A stretch of DNA of 64,000 nt from an uncultured Eubacteriales bacterium (GCA_905201505.1 CAJKOJ010000001.1:12582-76581), one strand, 5' to 3'. Counted from the first letter of the stretch, positions 25,323 to 35,334 are shown. Notes: generated from the sequence alone by a model not told the origin. Numbers and translations are program-made.

Positions 25323-26258
25323 ATGAAAACTAGAATTTGTGATATGTTAGGTATAAAATACCCTATTTTTCAAGGTGCTATGGCTTGGATAGCTGATGCA
25401 AGTCTTGCTTCTGCTGTTTCTAATGCAGGGGGATTAGGTATTATTGCCGCAGGTAATGCTCCTGCTGATGTGGTGAGAGAAGAAATAAGAAAATGCAAGG
25501 AGCTTACAGATAAGCCTTTTGGTGTAAATATTATGCTTTTATCTCCTTTTGTAGAGGACATAGTTGACCTTGTATGCGAAGAAGGGGTTAAGGTTGTAAC
25601 AACAGGTGCAGGTAATCCATCTAAGTTTATGGAAAAGTTTAAGGAAAATGGTATATGCCTTATTCCTGTTGTTCCGTCTGTAGCACAGGCTAAAAAAATG
25701 GAAAAGATTGGAGCAGGTGCTGTAATTGCTGAAGGTATGGAATCAGGCGGACACATAGGAAAGCTGACTACAATGGCACTTGTTCCTCAGGTTGTTGACG
25801 CTGTAAGTATTCCTGTGCTTGCAGCAGGAGGAATTGCTGACGGAAGAGGTATGGCAGCAGGTTTTATGCTTGGTGCAGAAGGTGTACAAATTGGTACACG
25901 CTTCCTTGTTGCAAATGAGTGTACTGTACATGAAAATTATAAAGCAAAGATTTTGAAGGCAAATGATATTGCAACTGTTATTACAGGAAATATTACAGGT
26001 CACCCTGTAAGAGTAATAAAAAATAAACTTGCAAATGCTTTCTTAAAGGCTGAAAAGGAAGAAATGGGCAGAGAAGAACCTGATATGGCAAGATTTGACC
26101 AGCTTGGTACAGGTGCTTTGCAGAAGTCCGTTAGGATGGGCGATGTTGACAATGGTTCTGTAATGAGCGGTCAGATTGCAGGTATGGTAAACAAGGAACA
26201 GTCTTGTGAAGAGATAATAAATGAAATAATGAGTCAATTTGAGGAGCTTGTAAAATAA
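25323..26258 (+). CDS. fabK: Enoyl-ACP reductase II (FMN-dependent)
   Basis: A 311-residue TIM-barrel flavoprotein of the nitronate monooxygenase superfamily. YPIFQGAMAWI (about 14-24), SNAGGLGIIAAG (about 33-44), the catalytic His in ESGGHIG (about 142-148) and AAGGIADG (about 167-174) match FabK. It does the last, NAD(P)H-dependent reduction of each elongation round and is insensitive to triclosan, unlike FabI. ATG 25323 is preferred over the GTG at 25314 because AAAGGTGA lies just before it. Its place between fabH and fabD supports FabK over a true nitronate monooxygenase. Confidence 0.94.
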   Translation: MKTRICDMLGIKYPIFQGAMAWIADASLASAVSNAGGLGIIAAGNAPADVVREEIRKCKELTDKPFGVNIMLLSPFVEDIVDLVCEEGVKVVTTGAGNPSKFMEKFKENGICLIPVVPSVAQAKKMEKIGAGAVIAEGMESGGHIGKLTTMALVPQVVDAVSIPVLAAGGIADGRGMAAGFMLGAEGVQIGTRFLVANECTVHENYKAKILKANDIATVITGNITGHPVRVIKNKLANAFLKAEKEEMGREEPDMARFDQLGTGALQKSVRMGDVDNGSVMSGQIAGMVNKEQSCEEIINEIMSQFEELVK

Positions 26259-26343
26259 GAATTGCTTAATTTCGGCTTACATAAGTTGGCAGATTATAAA
26301 TAGATAACATAAAATAATCTATTTTTACAGTATGGAGGAAATT

Positions 26344-27285
26344 ATGAAAACAGCGTTTATTTTCAGTGGTCAGGGTTCACAGTATGCCGGTATGGGTAAG
26401 GAACTTTATGATAACTATGAATGTGTAAAAGAGGTTTTTGACAAGGCGGATGAAGTTCTTGATTTTAAGGTAACAGAAATGTGTTTTGGTGAGGATGAGA
26501 GGCTTAATGAAACTGAATATACACAGCCGGCACTTCTTACTATGAGCTATGCTGTATATAAGCTTATGGAAGAAAAAGGATTAAAGGCAGATTATGTTGC
26601 GGGACTTAGTCTTGGTGAATATTCTGCTCATGCTGTAAGCGGAACAATGAACTTTGAAGAAGCCGTTAAGCTTGTAAGAAAAAGAGGTAAGTTTATGACT
26701 GAGGCTGTACCTAAGGGCGAGGGTGCTATGTGTGCAGTGTTAAGTCTTGATGCAGATAAAATTCAGGAAGCTTGTAATGAAGTTTCCGGAACAGGCAGAT
26801 GTATGATTGCAAATTATAACGCTCCAGGTCAGATTGTTATAGCCGGTGATAAGGAAGCTGTTGAAAAGGCAAGTGAACTTGTTAAAGAAAAAGGTGCAAA
26901 AAGAGCTGTTATGCTTAATGTTAGCGGACCTTTCCATACATCTCTTTTAAAGCCAGCCGCTGACAAGCTCAGTGAGGAACTTAATAATATTGAATTAAAG
27001 GATATGACTATTCCTGTTATTACAAATTTAACTGCTGAGGTTGTTGAGGATAAGAGCCAGGTTAAAGATATTCTTACAAAACAGGTTATGAATCCTGTTA
27101 AATGGGAACAGTCTGTTAAAAAAATGATTGAACTGGGTGTTGACACTTTTGTAGAAATGGGACCGGGAAAAACTTTATCAAGTTTTGTGAAAAAGGCTGC
27201 AAAGGAAGTTGGTGCTGATGTTGCAATTTATAATGTTGAGGATTTAAAGACGCTTGAAAAGACTTTAGGAGGGTTGGGTTTATAA
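26344..27285 (+). CDS. fabD: Malonyl-CoA:ACP transacylase
   Basis: A 313-residue transacylase that loads malonyl groups on acyl carrier protein. Motifs: GQGSQYAGM (about 9-17), catalytic Ser89 in GLSLGEYSA and a His in GPFHTSLL (about 199). The start ATG follows TGGAGGAA; the ORF could be opened six... four codons earlier at 26332 but that ATG overlaps the ribosome binding site. Its TAA stop shares one base with the fabG start (TAATG), so the two are translationally coupled. Confidence 0.95.
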   Translation: MKTAFIFSGQGSQYAGMGKELYDNYECVKEVFDKADEVLDFKVTEMCFGEDERLNETEYTQPALLTMSYAVYKLMEEKGLKADYVAGLSLGEYSAHAVSGTMNFEEAVKLVRKRGKFMTEAVPKGEGAMCAVLSLDADKIQEACNEVSGTGRCMIANYNAPGQIVIAGDKEAVEKASELVKEKGAKRAVMLNVSGPFHTSLLKPAADKLSEELNNIELKDMTIPVITNLTAEVVEDKSQVKDILTKQVMNPVKWEQSVKKMIELGVDTFVEMGPGKTLSSFVKKAAKEVGADVAIYNVEDLKTLEKTLGGLGL

Positions 27286-28016
27286 TGAAGGATAAGACTG
27301 TTATAGTTACAGGCGGTGCTAAGGGCATTGGTAAGGCTATTGCTCTTAAATTTGCATCAGAGGGTGCAAATATTGTATTAAATTACAGAAGTACATCTCC
27401 TGAAGGGGTTAAAAATGAAATTGAGGCTATGGGAGTAAAGTGCCTTAGCGTACAGGCTGATGTAAGCAAGACAGAGGAAGCACAAAAGTTAGCTGATGCT
27501 GCAATTGCTGAATTTGGCGGAATAGATGTGCTTATAAATAATGCTGGTATTACAAGAGATACTTTACTTATGAGAATGAGCGAAGAGGATTTTGACGCTG
27601 TTATTGAAACTAATCTTAAAGGCTGTTTTAATATGATTAAAGCAGTAAATAAAACTATGATGAAAAAAAGAAGCGGTGCTATTATAAATATGTCAAGTGT
27701 TATCGGCCTTGCCGGCAATGTGGGACAGGTAAACTATGCTGCAAGCAAAGCTGGTGTTTTGGGTATTACTTACAGTGTTGCTAAGGAACTTGCTTCAAGA
27801 AATATTACATGCAATGCTATTGCACCTGGTATGATTGCAACAGATATGACAGATGTGCTTTCAGATAAGGTAAAGGAACAAATTCTTGAGGGAATTCCGC
27901 TGAAGAGATTTGGACAGCCTGAAGAAATTGCGGAAACAGCTCTCTTCCTTGCAAAGTCAAAGTATATTACAGGTCAGGTTATCACTGTTGACGGTGGTAT
28001 GGTAATAGGCAGATAA
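27285..28016 (+). CDS. fabG: 3-oxoacyl-ACP reductase
   Basis: A 243-residue short-chain dehydrogenase. The NADP(H) motif TGGAKGIGKA is at 9-18, NNAG at 85-88, and the catalytic residues are Ser138, Tyr151 and Lys155 (YAASK), with Asn110. It reduces beta-ketoacyl-ACP in the elongation cycle. The start codon overlaps the fabD stop by one base, with GGAGGG inside the end of fabD. A 138-base gap follows before fabF, too short for acpP. Confidence 0.95.
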   Translation: MKDKTVIVTGGAKGIGKAIALKFASEGANIVLNYRSTSPEGVKNEIEAMGVKCLSVQADVSKTEEAQKLADAAIAEFGGIDVLINNAGITRDTLLMRMSEEDFDAVIETNLKGCFNMIKAVNKTMMKKRSGAIINMSSVIGLAGNVGQVNYAASKAGVLGITYSVAKELASRNITCNAIAPGMIATDMTDVLSDKVKEQILEGIPLKRFGQPEEIAETALFLAKSKYITGQVITVDGGMVIGR

Positions 28017-28154
28017 GAATTGAAGAATATATAAAATTTTAAAAAGGTTAGTATAATATGTTTATATATTTTGTAATAGACATTTAAAGCCTAAAAAAAC
28101 AGTTATTTTGTTTAAATATTGAAATTTATAGTCTGAATTGTTAGGAGGATAATT

Positions 28155-29387
28155 ATGGAACGTAGAGTAGTTATTACCGGTATGGGTGCTTTAACACCTA
28201 TTGGTAACAATGTTAATGAGTTCTGGGACAGTTTAAAAAACGGTAAGAACGGTATTGGTCTTATTACACGCTTTGATACAACAGACAGTAAAGTTAAGTG
28301 TGCGGGTGAAATCAAAGATTTTGATCCTGCATCTGTTGTAGAGAAAAAAGAAGTTAAAAGAAATGATTTATTCAGTATTTATGCCATGGCCGCAGCTGAT
28401 GAAGCTGTTAAAATGTCAGGAATTGACCTTGATGGCATAGACAAGCATAGATTTGGTGTAATTATTGGTTCAGGTATTGGTGGTCTTTGCACTATTGAGG
28501 AGCAGGCAATTAAAATGGCTGAAAAGGGTATGTCAAGAATTGCTCCGCTCTTTATACCTATGGCTATATCTAATATGGCAGCAGGTAATGTTGCTATAAG
28601 ATTTGGTGCAAGAGGTACTTGTCTTGATATTGTAACTGCATGTGCAACTGCTACACACTCTATAGGTGAAGCATTCAGAAGTATTAAGCATGGTTACAGT
28701 GACTATGTACTTGCAGGCGGTGCAGAAGCATCTATATGTAAATTAGGTATAGGCGGCTTTGCTGCATTAAAGGCACTTTCAACAAGTGATGATCCTGAGA
28801 GAGCATCTATTCCTTTTGATAAGGAAAGAGGCGGATTTGTAATGGGTGAAGGTGCAGGTATATTGTTTATGGAATCTCTTGATTCTGCTAAGGCAAGAGG
28901 TGCTGAAATTCTTGCTGAGGTTGTGGGATATGGTTCAACTTGTGATGCTCATCACATTACAGCACCTATGCCTGACGGAGCATGCAAGGCAATGGAAGCA
29001 GCTATGGCTGAGGCAGGTATAGATAAGAGTGAAGTTGGTTATATAAATGCTCACGGAACATCAACTCCTGCAAATGATTCATCTGAAACAACAGCTATTA
29101 AATCTGCATTTGGAGAATATGCAAAGGAACTTAATATAAGTTCAACAAAATCCATGACAGGTCATTTGCTTGGTGCAACAGGCGGGGTTGAGGCTATTGC
29201 AACTGTGCTTGCTCTTAGAAACGGAGTTATTCCTCCTACTATAGGCTATAAAGTACCTGATGAGGAATGTGACCTTAACTATACTGTAAATAAGGCTGTT
29301 GAAAGAGATGTTAAATACGCATTAAGTAATACATTAGGTTTTGGCGGTCATAATGGTGTACTTTGTTTAAAGAAATGGGAGGAGTAA
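28155..29387 (+). CDS. fabF: Beta-ketoacyl-ACP synthase II
   Basis: A 410-residue elongating condensing enzyme. The Cys-His-His triad is visible: Cys163 in TACATATHS, His300 in NAHGTSTP and His337 in [10 protein letters not shown]. The glycine-rich tail [11 protein letters not shown] is typical. It extends acyl-ACP by two carbons using malonyl-ACP. TAGGAGG precedes the ATG. The 138 bases before it are AT-rich and may hold an internal promoter, but I see none with good spacing. accB, often found just after fabF in Clostridia, is absent. Confidence 0.96.
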   Translation: MERRVVITGMGALTPIGNNVNEFWDSLKNGKNGIGLITRFDTTDSKVKCAGEIKDFDPASVVEKKEVKRNDLFSIYAMAAADEAVKMSGIDLDGIDKHRFGVIIGSGIGGLCTIEEQAIKMAEKGMSRIAPLFIPMAISNMAAGNVAIRFGARGTCLDIVTACATATHSIGEAFRSIKHGYSDYVLAGGAEASICKLGIGGFAALKALSTSDDPERASIPFDKERGGFVMGEGAGILFMESLDSAKARGAEILAEVVGYGSTCDAHHITAPMPDGACKAMEAAMAEAGIDKSEVGYINAHGTSTPANDSSETTAIKSAFGEYAKELNISSTKSMTGHLLGATGGVEAIATVLALRNGVIPPTIGYKVPDEECDLNYTVNKAVERDVKYALSNTLGFGGHNGVLCLKKWEE

Positions 29388-29391
29388 TAAA

Positions 29392-29814
29392 ATGTTGGAT
29401 ATTAAAGAAATTCAGAAGATATTACCTCACAGATACCCATTTTTGTTAATAGACAGAGTACTTGAAATGGAAGAAGGCAAAAAGTGTGTTGCACTTAAGA
29501 ATGTGACAATGAATGAACCTTTTTTTCAGGGACATTTTCCTCAGGAACCTGTTATGCCGGGGGTGCTTATTATTGAAGCACTTGCACAGACAGGTGCGGT
29601 TGCTATGCTTTCAATGGAAGATTTTAAAGGTAAGATTGCTTTCTTTGGTGGTATAGACAAGGCTAAATTCAGAGGTAAGGTTGTACCGGGAGATACATTG
29701 CGTCTTGAAGTGGAAATGATTAAAATTAAGCGTAATGCCGGTATTGGTAAGGGTGTTGCTTATGTTGGAGATAAAAAGGTTGCCGAAGGCGAACTTACAT
29801 TTATGATTGGCTAA
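29392..29814 (+). CDS. fabZ: 3-hydroxyacyl-ACP dehydratase
   Basis: A 140-residue hot-dog dehydratase. The catalytic His48 and Glu62 lie in [19 protein letters not shown] (each within the usual spacing). It removes water from 3-hydroxyacyl-ACP. It starts 4 bases after the fabF stop, reads from the GGAGG at the end of fabF, and its stop is 13 bases before the accD start. accC, which commonly follows fabZ in related operons, is missing. Confidence 0.96.
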   Translation: MLDIKEIQKILPHRYPFLLIDRVLEMEEGKKCVALKNVTMNEPFFQGHFPQEPVMPGVLIIEALAQTGAVAMLSMEDFKGKIAFFGGIDKAKFRGKVVPGDTLRLEVEMIKIKRNAGIGKGVAYVGDKKVAEGELTFMIG

Positions 29815-29827
29815 TGAGGTGCTGAAA

Positions 29828-30763
29828 ATGAAATTGTTTGAAAATATTAAATCCGGCATTGACAAAATTAGTGTTGATACTCTTAAAGGTAAGGTTGAGG
29901 CAATAAAGGAAACAATGCCCAAAAAGGAAAAATCCGAAAAAAAAGAAGAAAAGGTAACTGAAAAGAAAGAGGAAATTCCTGAAGGACATATTAAATGTCC
30001 TGACTGCGGAAATATTATTGAAAAGAAGGCTTTAGGTTCTTTGAAAATTTGTCCAAAGTGTGCAAAGCTTTTCAGAATGAATGCAAGAGACAGAATAAGA
30101 GCTATTGCTGATAAAGATAGCTTTGAAGAATTTGATATAAATATGGAGTCTGAAAATCCACTTAACTTTCCTGATTATTCTGCTAAGATAAAGAGTTTGC
30201 AGGAAAAAACAGGATTAAAAGACGCTGTTAAAACAGGTAAGTGTACTATAGGAGGCAGACCTTGTGTAATTGCTGTTATGGACAGTGGATTTATGATGGG
30301 ATCACTTGGTTCTGTTGTAGGTGAAAAAATTACAAGAGCCTTCGAATATGCTACAGAGCATAAAATGGCTATTATTGTGTTTACATGTTCCGGCGGTGCA
30401 AGAATGCAGGAGGGTATTGTGTCTCTTATGCAGATGGCTAAGGTAAGTGCTGCCTGTGCAAAGCATTCAGAGGCAGGTTTATTATATGTAACTGTGCTTA
30501 CCGACCCTACTACAGGCGGTGTAACTGCGAGCTATGCTATGCTTGGTGACATTATATTGGCAGAGCCAAAGACTCTTATAGGATTTGCCGGCAGACGTGT
30601 TATAGAGGGTACTATAAAGCAGAAACTGCCTGATGAGTTCCAAACATCTGAATTTTTGCTTGAGCATGGATTTGTTGACGCTATTGTTGAGAGAGAAAAG
30701 CTTTCTTCGGTTTTGAAGAGAATTCTCAAGCTTCACAATGTTAAGAAAGTAGGTGAAGAATAA
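29828..30763 (+). CDS. accD: Acetyl-CoA carboxylase, carboxyltransferase beta subunit
   Basis: A 311-residue subunit. After a Lys/Glu-rich N-terminal stretch (about 30-50) comes the zinc ribbon Cys57-x2-Cys60 and Cys75-x2-Cys78, then the crotonase-fold carboxyltransferase domain with [10 protein letters not shown] (about 187-196) and [12 protein letters not shown]. Together with AccA it transfers CO2 from carboxybiotin to acetyl-CoA. ATG 29828 follows GAGGTG; an earlier in-frame ATG at 29807 lies within fabZ. The stop codon overlaps the accA start (TAATG). Confidence 0.96.
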   Translation: MKLFENIKSGIDKISVDTLKGKVEAIKETMPKKEKSEKKEEKVTEKKEEIPEGHIKCPDCGNIIEKKALGSLKICPKCAKLFRMNARDRIRAIADKDSFEEFDINMESENPLNFPDYSAKIKSLQEKTGLKDAVKTGKCTIGGRPCVIAVMDSGFMMGSLGSVVGEKITRAFEYATEHKMAIIVFTCSGGARMQEGIVSLMQMAKVSAACAKHSEAGLLYVTVLTDPTTGGVTASYAMLGDIILAEPKTLIGFAGRRVIEGTIKQKLPDEFQTSEFLLEHGFVDAIVEREKLSSVLKRILKLHNVKKVGEE

Positions 30764-31557
30764 TGCCGGCTTATGATAAGGTGAAAATTGCCAGAAAGGT
30801 ATCAAGACCTACTGCACTTGATTATATTGAGCATATTTTTGATGAATTTATAGAGTTTCACGGTGACAGAAATTTTAGAGACGATGCTGCTATTGTAGGT
30901 GGTATTGCACTTCTTAAAGGTGAACCTGTAACTGTAATAGGTGTGCAGAAGGGTAAAACAATGGAGGAAAACATTGCAAGAAACTTTGGACAGCCGCACC
31001 CTGAGGGTTACAGAAAGGCTTTAAGGCTAATGAAGCAGGCTGAAAAGTTCGGCAGACCTATTATAAACTTTGTCAATACAAGCGGTGCTTATTGTGGTGT
31101 AGGTGCTGAAGAGAGAGGACAGGGTGAAGCTATTGCCAAGAACCTTATGGAAATGGCTAATTTAAGAGTTCCTACAATTTCTATTGTTATTGGTGAAGGC
31201 GGAAGCGGCGGTGCGTTGGCTCTTACAGTAACAGACAGAGTGTGGATGCTTGAAAATTCAGTATACTGTGTTCTTTCTCCGGAAGGATTTGCAAGTATAC
31301 TTTGGAAAGATCCTAAGAAGGCTAAAGAGGCAGCTGATGTTATGAAAATAACAGCTGATGATCTTCTTGAACTTAATGTAGTTGAAAAGGTTATCAAGGA
31401 AGTTGACGGAGGCTGTCAGAATGATTTTGGATTTACTGCTAATTTGCTTAAATCTAAACTTGAAAATGAAATTGAAATGTTAAAGGCTAAGGATGTAGAT
31501 ACCCTTTTAGCTGAAAGGTATGAAAGATTTAGAAAATTCGGTGAATTTACTGAATAA
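30763..31557 (+). CDS. accA: Acetyl-CoA carboxylase, carboxyltransferase alpha subunit
   Basis: A 264-residue AccA, a little shorter than the ~320 of E. coli because the N-terminal helix is reduced. [17 protein letters not shown] (about 34-50), [21 protein letters not shown] (in two parts, about 105-125) and [11 protein letters not shown] (about 145-155) are family signatures. It completes the carboxyltransferase with AccD. It is the last gene of the operon, followed by a strong terminator. Confidence 0.96.
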   Translation: MPAYDKVKIARKVSRPTALDYIEHIFDEFIEFHGDRNFRDDAAIVGGIALLKGEPVTVIGVQKGKTMEENIARNFGQPHPEGYRKALRLMKQAEKFGRPIINFVNTSGAYCGVGAEERGQGEAIAKNLMEMANLRVPTISIVIGEGGSGGALALTVTDRVWMLENSVYCVLSPEGFASILWKDPKKAKEAADVMKITADDLLELNVVEKVIKEVDGGCQNDFGFTANLLKSKLENEIEMLKAKDVDTLLAERYERFRKFGEFTE

Positions 31558-31566
31558 TTAAATTTA

Positions 31567-31606
31567 GGAGCTGTTGATAAAATCTAATTTTGCAACAGCT
31601 CCTTTT
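31567..31606 (+). terminator. fab operon terminator
   Basis: GGAGCTGTTG (31567-31576) pairs perfectly with CAACAGCTCC (31593-31602) around a 16-base loop and is followed by TTTT. Confidence 0.85.
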
Positions 31607-31783
31607 GTAATAAAAATTACAAAGGTTTATATAAAAAGTGATTAAAAAAATAACTCGTGATGAATTGGGGATTTGTCAGCAATTTTATATAACAAGTACT
31701 GAAGTATTAGCTAAAGCAGTTATGTAAAGCAAAATAATTATAATTAAATTCTTATAATATAAGTAATGTAAAGGAGATTGTAT

Positions 31784-32203
31784 ATGGAAAAAATCAAACT
31801 AAATTGTGTAAGTAAACCTAAAGTTGCTTTTATATGCGTTCATAATTCATGCAGAAGTCAAATAGCTGAGGCATTAGGACGTAAGTTAGCTTCTGATATA
31901 TTTGAAAGCTATTCAGCCGGTACGGAGATAAAGGCCAATATAAACAATGACGCAGTAAGGATTATGAAAGAAATATATGATATTGATATGGAAAAGGAAC
32001 AGTACAGTAAGCTGATTGAAAGTATACCTAAACCTGATATAGCAGTGTTTATGGGGTGCAATGTAAGCTGTCCTACACTTAAAGCAGAATACAGCGAGAA
32101 TTGGGGGCTTGATGACCCTACAGGAAAATCAGATGAAGAGTTTAAAAAGATAATTCATAAAGTTGAGGAAAATATTTTATCATTAAAGGAAAGACTGAAA
32201 TAA
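31784..32203 (+). CDS. arsC: Arsenate reductase-like low-molecular-weight phosphatase (ArsC, thioredoxin-linked type)
   Basis: A 139-residue protein of the LMW tyrosine phosphatase fold. The phosphate loop C-x5-R is Cys18-VHNSC-Arg24, extended as CRSQIAEA. The redox cysteines are Cys92 and Cys96 (MGCNVSCP), and the product-release loop is WGLDDPTGKSDEEF. This matches the thioredoxin-coupled arsenate reductases and not the glutaredoxin type. Cys spacing 92/96 is tighter than 82/89 in the pI258 enzyme, so activity should be confirmed. ATG 31784 follows AAAGGAG; it stands alone, 11 kb from the ArsR-controlled genes. Confidence 0.85.
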   Translation: MEKIKLNCVSKPKVAFICVHNSCRSQIAEALGRKLASDIFESYSAGTEIKANINNDAVRIMKEIYDIDMEKEQYSKLIESIPKPDIAVFMGCNVSCPTLKAEYSENWGLDDPTGKSDEEFKKIIHKVEENILSLKERLK

Positions 32204-32318
32204 AAATGTAATATTGATATTTAAACTTAATGTTAATTTAATAAAAAAATATTGCAACTTTTAACGATATATGAGAAAATATAAGAGTAAGATATTTTAT
32301 ACTGAAAGGAGTAGGAAT

Positions 32319-34106
32319 ATGAAAAGATTTATAATTAGTTCAGCAGCGGCAGCTTTGGCTATGACTATGGGGACAACTGCAATGGCTGCAAATGGTGACT
32401 CAAAATATTTTAAAGACGTGACTGTAAATAATTATGGTTGGGCTGTTGAGTATATTGATTATATTGCTCAAAATGGTATAGCTTCAGGTATAGGTGCTGA
32501 TATGTATGCACCGGGAAGTAACATTGAAAGAGGCGATTTCGCTGTACTTGTTAATAAGACTTTTACATTTAAAGAAGCTAAACTTGCTACATATGGACTT
32601 AAAGATGTTCCTGAAAATTCATACTATGCTCAGGCAATTGCAAATTGCTGCGGTGCGGGTGTAATTACTGAAAGAGGAATGTATTTCCCTGAAAGTGATA
32701 TTACAAGAGGGGATGCAATAGTTATGCTTTACAGAGCTTTAAACAGCAATAATCTTGTGGGCGGAAATATAAGCTCTGATATATCAATGTTTAATGACGG
32801 TGAACAGCTTTCTACAATTGAAAGAAAGCTTGCAGCCGGCACACTTAATAAGATTGGTGTTATAAATGGTGATGATAAGGGTAATATTAACCCGGCTGCA
32901 ACAATGACAAGAGCTGAAATGGCTGTAGTGTTTGCAAAGCTTGATAAGTATATTGATGAATACAAAGTTTCAGAAGCACAAAAAGCTGAAGAAGACGCTG
33001 CAAAGAAGGAAGAAGAAGATTTAAAGAAGGAAGAAGAAAAGAAAGAAGAGGCTAAGGCTGAAGAAAGCAGAGATTACAGTGCTGAAGATGTTAAAGAACC
33101 TATTGTTGCTGCTAATGGGGGTACAATAAGCGTTACAGATTCTACTGTAAGAGTAAGCGGTGATAATGGTATCACAGCAGATAATAAAAGTGAAATAGAT
33201 ATAGAAAATACAAATGTTACAGCTATTGGCGGAAATGCTGTTGCAGCTCAAAATGGTGCTGTGATAAAAATGAAAAACGGCTCTGCAACAGGAACTAATG
33301 GTAACGGTGTATATGCAGGCAATGATTCTGAAGTAACTGTTGAAGGTACAAAGATTAAGGCTGACGGAAACGACTCAAAATATAGTGCAGAAGTTCGCAG
33401 TGGCAAAATGTCAATTGAGAATACATCAATTACTGCTGCTGAAAATAAAGGTGCTGTACTGGTTGCAGACGGCGGTAAGCTGGATTTATCAAATGTAAGC
33501 ATAGATGCAAAAACCGGTGTAGGTAAAGGAACTTATGCAGGTGCAATTGATATAATTTCAACAGATGATAATAAGAGCGAAATAAACCTTGAAAATGTTA
33601 CTATAACCAACACAAGCGGTTCTGCTTTCTATGTAAGAGAAAGTGATGTTACAATTAATATAAAGGGCAGAAACAAGATTAATGCACCAATGTTAATTAA
33701 TTCTCCTGATATAAGAAAAGAAGAGCAGGAAAGAGGAAATAATATTACTCTTAATTTAAGTGATGAAGCTACAATTCAGAATACAAGAATTGTACTTGAT
33801 CCTAAGACTGTATTAGATATTAATCTAGATAGAAACACTTACTTAGGAGGTCAAATTGATACAGAGGTTAAAGGGTATATTAATATAACAATGGATCAGG
33901 ATGCTACTCTTGCACTTGACAGTGATCTTTATCTTGATGGATTTAATAATAATGCAAGTTTTGATTTTGCAAATATTATTGATAATGGATTTAATATTTA
34001 CTATAATGAAAACAATCCTGACAATGACTGGCTTGAGGCAAAAACTTATGAATTAGTTTTAGGCGGCAAGCTTATACCTTACAGTAAACAGGATATAGTG
34101 AGATAA
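32319..34106 (+). CDS. S-layer-homology domain protein with predicted beta-helix region
   Basis: A 595-residue exported protein. A signal peptide (1-23, ending AMA) is followed by three SLH repeats at about 28-90, 91-150 and 151-215 (SKYFKDVTVNNYGWAVEYI, GLKDVPENSYYAQAI and ISMFNDGEQL mark their starts). Next comes a charged Glu/Lys coiled-coil linker (about 219-252). The rest (about 262-560) has short repeats of the kind GTISVTDSTVRVSGDNG and SEIDIENTNVTAIGGNA, suggesting a right-handed beta-helix like pectate lyases or adhesins. SLH repeats bind pyruvylated wall polymers. No lyase catalytic residues are recognisable, so structural or adhesin use is more likely. Confidence 0.85.
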   Translation: MKRFIISSAAAALAMTMGTTAMAANGDSKYFKDVTVNNYGWAVEYIDYIAQNGIASGIGADMYAPGSNIERGDFAVLVNKTFTFKEAKLATYGLKDVPENSYYAQAIANCCGAGVITERGMYFPESDITRGDAIVMLYRALNSNNLVGGNISSDISMFNDGEQLSTIERKLAAGTLNKIGVINGDDKGNINPAATMTRAEMAVVFAKLDKYIDEYKVSEAQKAEEDAAKKEEEDLKKEEEKKEEAKAEESRDYSAEDVKEPIVAANGGTISVTDSTVRVSGDNGITADNKSEIDIENTNVTAIGGNAVAAQNGAVIKMKNGSATGTNGNGVYAGNDSEVTVEGTKIKADGNDSKYSAEVRSGKMSIENTSITAAENKGAVLVADGGKLDLSNVSIDAKTGVGKGTYAGAIDIISTDDNKSEINLENVTITNTSGSAFYVRESDVTINIKGRNKINAPMLINSPDIRKEEQERGNNITLNLSDEATIQNTRIVLDPKTVLDINLDRNTYLGGQIDTEVKGYINITMDQDATLALDSDLYLDGFNNNASFDFANIIDNGFNIYYNENNPDNDWLEAKTYELVLGGKLIPYSKQDIVR

Positions 34107-34121
34107 AATAATTGAAATATT

Positions 34122-34163
34122 AAAAAGGGTTTGTGAAAATATGTGTTTTCACAAACTCTTTTA
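34122..34163. terminator. Terminator after the SLH gene
   Basis: AAAAGGGTTTGTGAAAA pairs with TTTTCACAAACTCTTTT (one G-U type mismatch) around TATGTG, with a T-rich tail. It could work in both directions. Confidence 0.88.
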
Positions 34164-34173
34164 ATATATTTTA

Positions 34174-34206
34174 TAAAAAAGCGGTGCCAGATTATTCTGA
34201 CACCGC
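34174..34206 (-). terminator. Terminator of the glgCD operon
   Basis: On the minus strand GCGGTGTCAGA, ATAA, TCTGGCACCGC is followed by a T-run (34174-34180), 13 bases after the glgD stop. Confidence 0.9.
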
Positions 34207-34219
34207 AGTTTGCTTTATA

Positions 34220-35332
34220 TTAAACTACCTGTCCTTTTGTAATAACAACAGGATCATCAGGAGTACCAATAAGCTGTTTACCATCGCTTATAACGGCTTC
34301 CTTATCTATAATGGCATTTTCAATTACACAGCCCTTGCCAATATATGAGCTTTTCATAATGATTGAATTATTTACCTTTGCTCCCTCGGAAATTGTAACT
34401 TTTCTGAACAATACAGAATTTGATACGGCACCATCAATAATAGTACCGGTACCTACAATTGAATTCTTAACATTTGCTGTTGAGTTAAACTTTGCAGGAG
34501 GGTCATCACTTGGTTTAGTACTGATATAAGGTTCGCTCTTAAATATTGACATAACTTCAGGCTTAAGGAAATCCATATTTGTTTCCATATAGGCCTCAAC
34601 ACTGTTAAGTGTGTTCCAATATCCGTCAAAATTATATCCGTATATATTTAAATTGTTTTTGTTTCTTAGAATAATATCTTTAACAAAATCATAGTATCCC
34701 TTTGGAATAGCTGTCTCAAGAAGTTTAATAAGAAGAGGTCTTGAAATAACATATATTCCGAGAGATATGTTATCGCTCTTAGGATCAATAGGCTTTTCTT
34801 CAAATGAAGTAAGCTTCATATTGTCATCAAAGGTTACAACACCATAGTCGTGAGGATCTTTTGTTGTACCTGCAATATCTTTTGTAACAATGGTGACATC
34901 AGCGTTCTTTTCTATATGGTAATCAAGCAGTTTCTGGTAATCCATTTTATAAACAGCATCACCTGACGCAATTACTACATAAGGTTCATGGCTCCTTTTA
35001 AGGAAAGAGATATTCTGATAAATTGAGTCAGCTACACCTCTGAACCAAAAATTGTTTTCACTTGTAAGAAATGGTGTAAATATATACAAACCGCCTTCTT
35101 TTCTGTCTAAATCCCACCACTTAGCTGATGATAAATGGTCCTGAAGACTGCGTGAATTATACTGAGTAATAACTGCAACCTTATTAATAGAGGAATTTGA
35201 CATATTACTGAGTGTAAAGTCAATTGCTCTGTAGGAAGATGCAACGGGCATAGCCGCTATCGCTCTTACCTTACAAAGAGTTTTAAGTCTTTCGCTGTTG
35301 CCTCCGGCAAGAATAATACCTATAGCTTTCAT
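34220..35332 (-). CDS. glgD: Glucose-1-phosphate adenylyltransferase, GlgD subunit
   Basis: A 370-residue nucleotidyltransferase-fold protein with a C-terminal left-handed beta-helix of hexapeptide repeats (about 270-365). The N-terminus GIILAGGNSERLKTL lacks the strict GGxGxRL catalytic pattern of GlgC (here GGNSERL), as usual for the GlgD subunit, which modulates the partner in a GlgC/GlgD hetero-tetramer. It starts 2 bases after the glgC stop. Together they make ADP-glucose for glycogen storage; no glycogen synthase or branching enzyme is next to them here. Confidence 0.93.
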   Translation of the reverse strand: MKAIGIILAGGNSERLKTLCKVRAIAAMPVASSYRAIDFTLSNMSNSSINKVAVITQYNSRSLQDHLSSAKWWDLDRKEGGLYIFTPFLTSENNFWFRGVADSIYQNISFLKRSHEPYVVIASGDAVYKMDYQKLLDYHIEKNADVTIVTKDIAGTTKDPHDYGVVTFDDNMKLTSFEEKPIDPKSDNISLGIYVISRPLLIKLLETAIPKGYYDFVKDIILRNKNNLNIYGYNFDGYWNTLNSVEAYMETNMDFLKPEVMSIFKSEPYISTKPSDDPPAKFNSTANVKNSIVGTGTIIDGAVSNSVLFRKVTISEGAKVNNSIIMKSSYIGKGCVIENAIIDKEAVISDGKQLIGTPDDPVVITKGQVV

Positions 35333-35334
35333 AA

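Noticed and set aside
25323..26258. Nitronate monooxygenase in place of FabK
   Set aside because: The FMN barrel is shared, but the position between fabH and fabD and the ESGGHIG motif fit enoyl-ACP reductase II.
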